From the NCBI GenBank assembly GCA_018067115.1, contig JAGPVI010000089.1, forward strand, positions 1 through 7,384: a stretch of DNA of 7,384 nt, read 5' to 3'. This document shows positions 6,393-7,384 of the stretch, in pieces. Each line of letters opens with the position of its first letter. Position 1 is the stretch's first letter. The notes under the pieces were generated by a model, which saw only the letters and a list, made by a program, of their open reading frames with translations, searched no databases and was not told the origin of the DNA. The position numbers and the translations under genes are program-made. Origin of the DNA: Bizionia sp. Its GTDB lineage: Bacteria > Bacteroidota > Bacteroidia > Flavobacteriales > Flavobacteriaceae.

Positions 6393-6511
6393 AATTTAAT
6401 ATTTAAAAAATTAGTTAGTTAAGATTTTTCGTGAATTAATACGTTTTCTTTTTAAGGTTTTCAATAAATAAACTGTAATTTTAAATTTTATTAAACGCAT
6501 TTATTACTAGT
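6393..6511. promoter_or_regulatory. Divergent intergenic region between the coiled-coil gene and hutG
   Basis: These 119 very AT-rich bases must hold the promoter of the coiled-coil gene and probably that of hutG, since the two starts (6392 and 6512) face away from each other. I find no exact TAnnTTTG on either strand, so the promoters are either weak matches or use another sigma factor. Neither start has a Shine-Dalgarno site. Confidence 0.5.
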
Positions 6512-7384
6512 ATGGATAAACTTGTTTTATTAACTAACACTACAGTGGAAACACTTACAAAGACACGTTCGGGAGAATCTAAATTCGGCGAACATTGTAA
6601 AGTACTAACTTCAACTAAAGGAATATACGATAATATAAAAAATTTAGACGTTAAGTATGTCATATTAGGTGTGCCCGAAGATGTCGGTGTTTATGCTAAT
6701 CTAGGTAACACAGGCACTTCCAAGGCCTTCGACGCCACTATTAAAGTTTTGTTAAATATACAAAGTAATCCTTTTACACAGGCCGAGAAAGTTCTTGTTT
6801 TGGGTCATTTAGATTTTTCTGAAGAAATAAATGCGATGGCTGCCTTCGATAGAGCAAACCCTAAAGAACTAAAAAAGTTAAGACAACTGGTCGATCAAAT
6901 AGATAAAGAGGTTAGCGATGCCATTTACACCATAGTGAAAGCCGGGAAAACGCCCATTATTATTGGTGGCGGACATAATAATGCCTATGGAAATATTAAA
7001 GGAACGTCTCTAGCTCTTAACCAATCTATTAACGCCATAAATCTTGATGCACATACCGATTTTAGAGCACTAGAAGGGCGACATAGTGGTAATGGTTTTA
7101 GTTACGCTTACGCGGAAGGTTTTTTAGATAAGTATTTTATGTTTGGGTTACACGAAAATTATACGTCGAGTGATATTTATAAAACACTAAATTCTAAAAA
7201 AGCATTAAATTACAACACGTTTGAAGATCTTGAAATACGTAAAAGTTTAAGTTTTACTAACGAATTAAAACGCGCCTTAGAGCATATCAGTAAAAAACCC
7301 TTTGGCATTGAAATCGATTGCGATGCCATAAAAAACATACCCAGTAGTGCGAAAACACCAAGTGGTTTTTCGGTAGAGAAAACC
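6512..7384 (+). CDS. hutG: Formimidoylglutamase, arginase family (3' end outside window)
   Basis: The frame is open from the ATG at 6512 to the right edge, 291 residues with no stop. The arginase-fold metal motifs are present in order: GGGHNNAYG at 152-160 (His155), DAHTDFR at 179-185 (Asp179, His181, Asp183) and EIDCDAI at 267-273 (Asp269, Asp271), so all six expected manganese ligands can be seen. GGGH rather than the GGDHS of arginases and agmatinases is what HutG-type enzymes usually show, and hutI nearby supports N-formimino-L-glutamate as substrate, giving L-glutamate and formamide. Agmatinase or another ureohydrolase is the main alternative. The N-terminal MDKLVLLTN...RSGESKFGEH resembles flavobacterial formimidoylglutamases as I remember them and supports this start. 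The remaining C-terminal part, which carries substrate-contacting residues in this fold, lies off the right edge. Confidence 0.88.
   Translation, partial: MDKLVLLTNTTVETLTKTRSGESKFGEHCKVLTSTKGIYDNIKNLDVKYVILGVPEDVGVYANLGNTGTSKAFDATIKVLLNIQSNPFTQAEKVLVLGHLDFSEEINAMAAFDRANPKELKKLRQLVDQIDKEVSDAIYTIVKAGKTPIIIGGGHNNAYGNIKGTSLALNQSINAINLDAHTDFRALEGRHSGNGFSYAYAEGFLDKYFMFGLHENYTSSDIYKTLNSKKALNYNTFEDLEIRKSLSFTNELKRALEHISKKPFGIEIDCDAIKNIPSSAKTPSGFSVEKT

Noticed and set aside
6414..6538. 9-base inverted repeat GTTAGTTAA (6414-6422) / TTAACTAAC (6530-6538) around the hutG start
   Set aside because: The right arm is inside hutG coding sequence, the spacing is over 100 bases, and such a match is expected by chance in DNA this AT-rich.
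6481..6663. 60-residue minus-strand frame over the start of hutG
   Set aside because: It overlaps the conserved N-terminus of hutG and the intergenic region, with no recognisable protein features.
1..7384. An undescribed defence, mobile or biosynthetic system
   Set aside because: Recognisable genes are housekeeping or catabolic; there are no nucleases, transposases, repeats in array form, or linked unknown gene sets beyond three isolated membrane proteins.

Overview
The window looks like ordinary chromosome from a low-GC member of the Bacteroidota, most likely the Flavobacteriaceae. Four things suggest this: an outer-membrane receptor barrel of the kind typical of that phylum, promoters of the TTG / TAnnTTTG type, A-rich start contexts without Shine-Dalgarno sites, and flavobacterial-looking versions of fumarase and the histidine-degradation enzymes. 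The family assignment is inference. I see no transposase, integrase, CRISPR array, tRNA or rRNA.

Layout. Bases 2-1336 (+) hold the last 444 residues of a TonB-dependent-receptor-like outer-membrane protein whose start lies off the left edge; a strong hairpin terminator follows. A 57-residue single-span membrane protein is encoded at 1595-1768 (-), with its own well-formed promoter (1799-1829) and terminator (1541-1578). A gap of about 300 bases with candidate promoter boxes leads to fumC (2138-3535, +), a complete class II fumarase with its own terminator (3568-3605). After a short gap, a TATATTTG box sits almost on top of the start of a 94-residue three-span membrane protein (3832-4116, +), which is followed after only 14 bases by hutI (4131-5369, +), imidazolonepropionase. 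A bidirectional terminator (5411-5449) and a second stem-loop (5460-5486) separate hutI from a convergent gene at 5505-6392 (-), a membrane-anchored coiled-coil protein of unknown function. Divergent from it, after 119 bases, begins hutG (6512 to the right edge, +), an arginase-fold formimidoylglutamase that is cut at residue 291.

How the genes fit together. HutI opens the imidazolone ring to give N-formimino-L-glutamate, and HutG hydrolyses that to glutamate and formamide, so the right half encodes the last two steps of histidine catabolism. HutH and HutU, which act earlier, are not in the window. Glutamate feeds the TCA cycle through 2-oxoglutarate, where FumC also acts, but nothing in the sequence shows fumC co-regulated with hut; it has its own promoter region and terminator. 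The receptor fragment and the small membrane proteins have no visible link to these pathways.

No convincing novel multi-gene system is present. The points most worth a second look are the antisense coiled-coil gene that splits hutI from hutG, the small membrane gene that is probably co-transcribed with hutI from a nearly leaderless promoter, the self-contained 57-residue membrane protein, and the divergent metal-site motifs in HutG.
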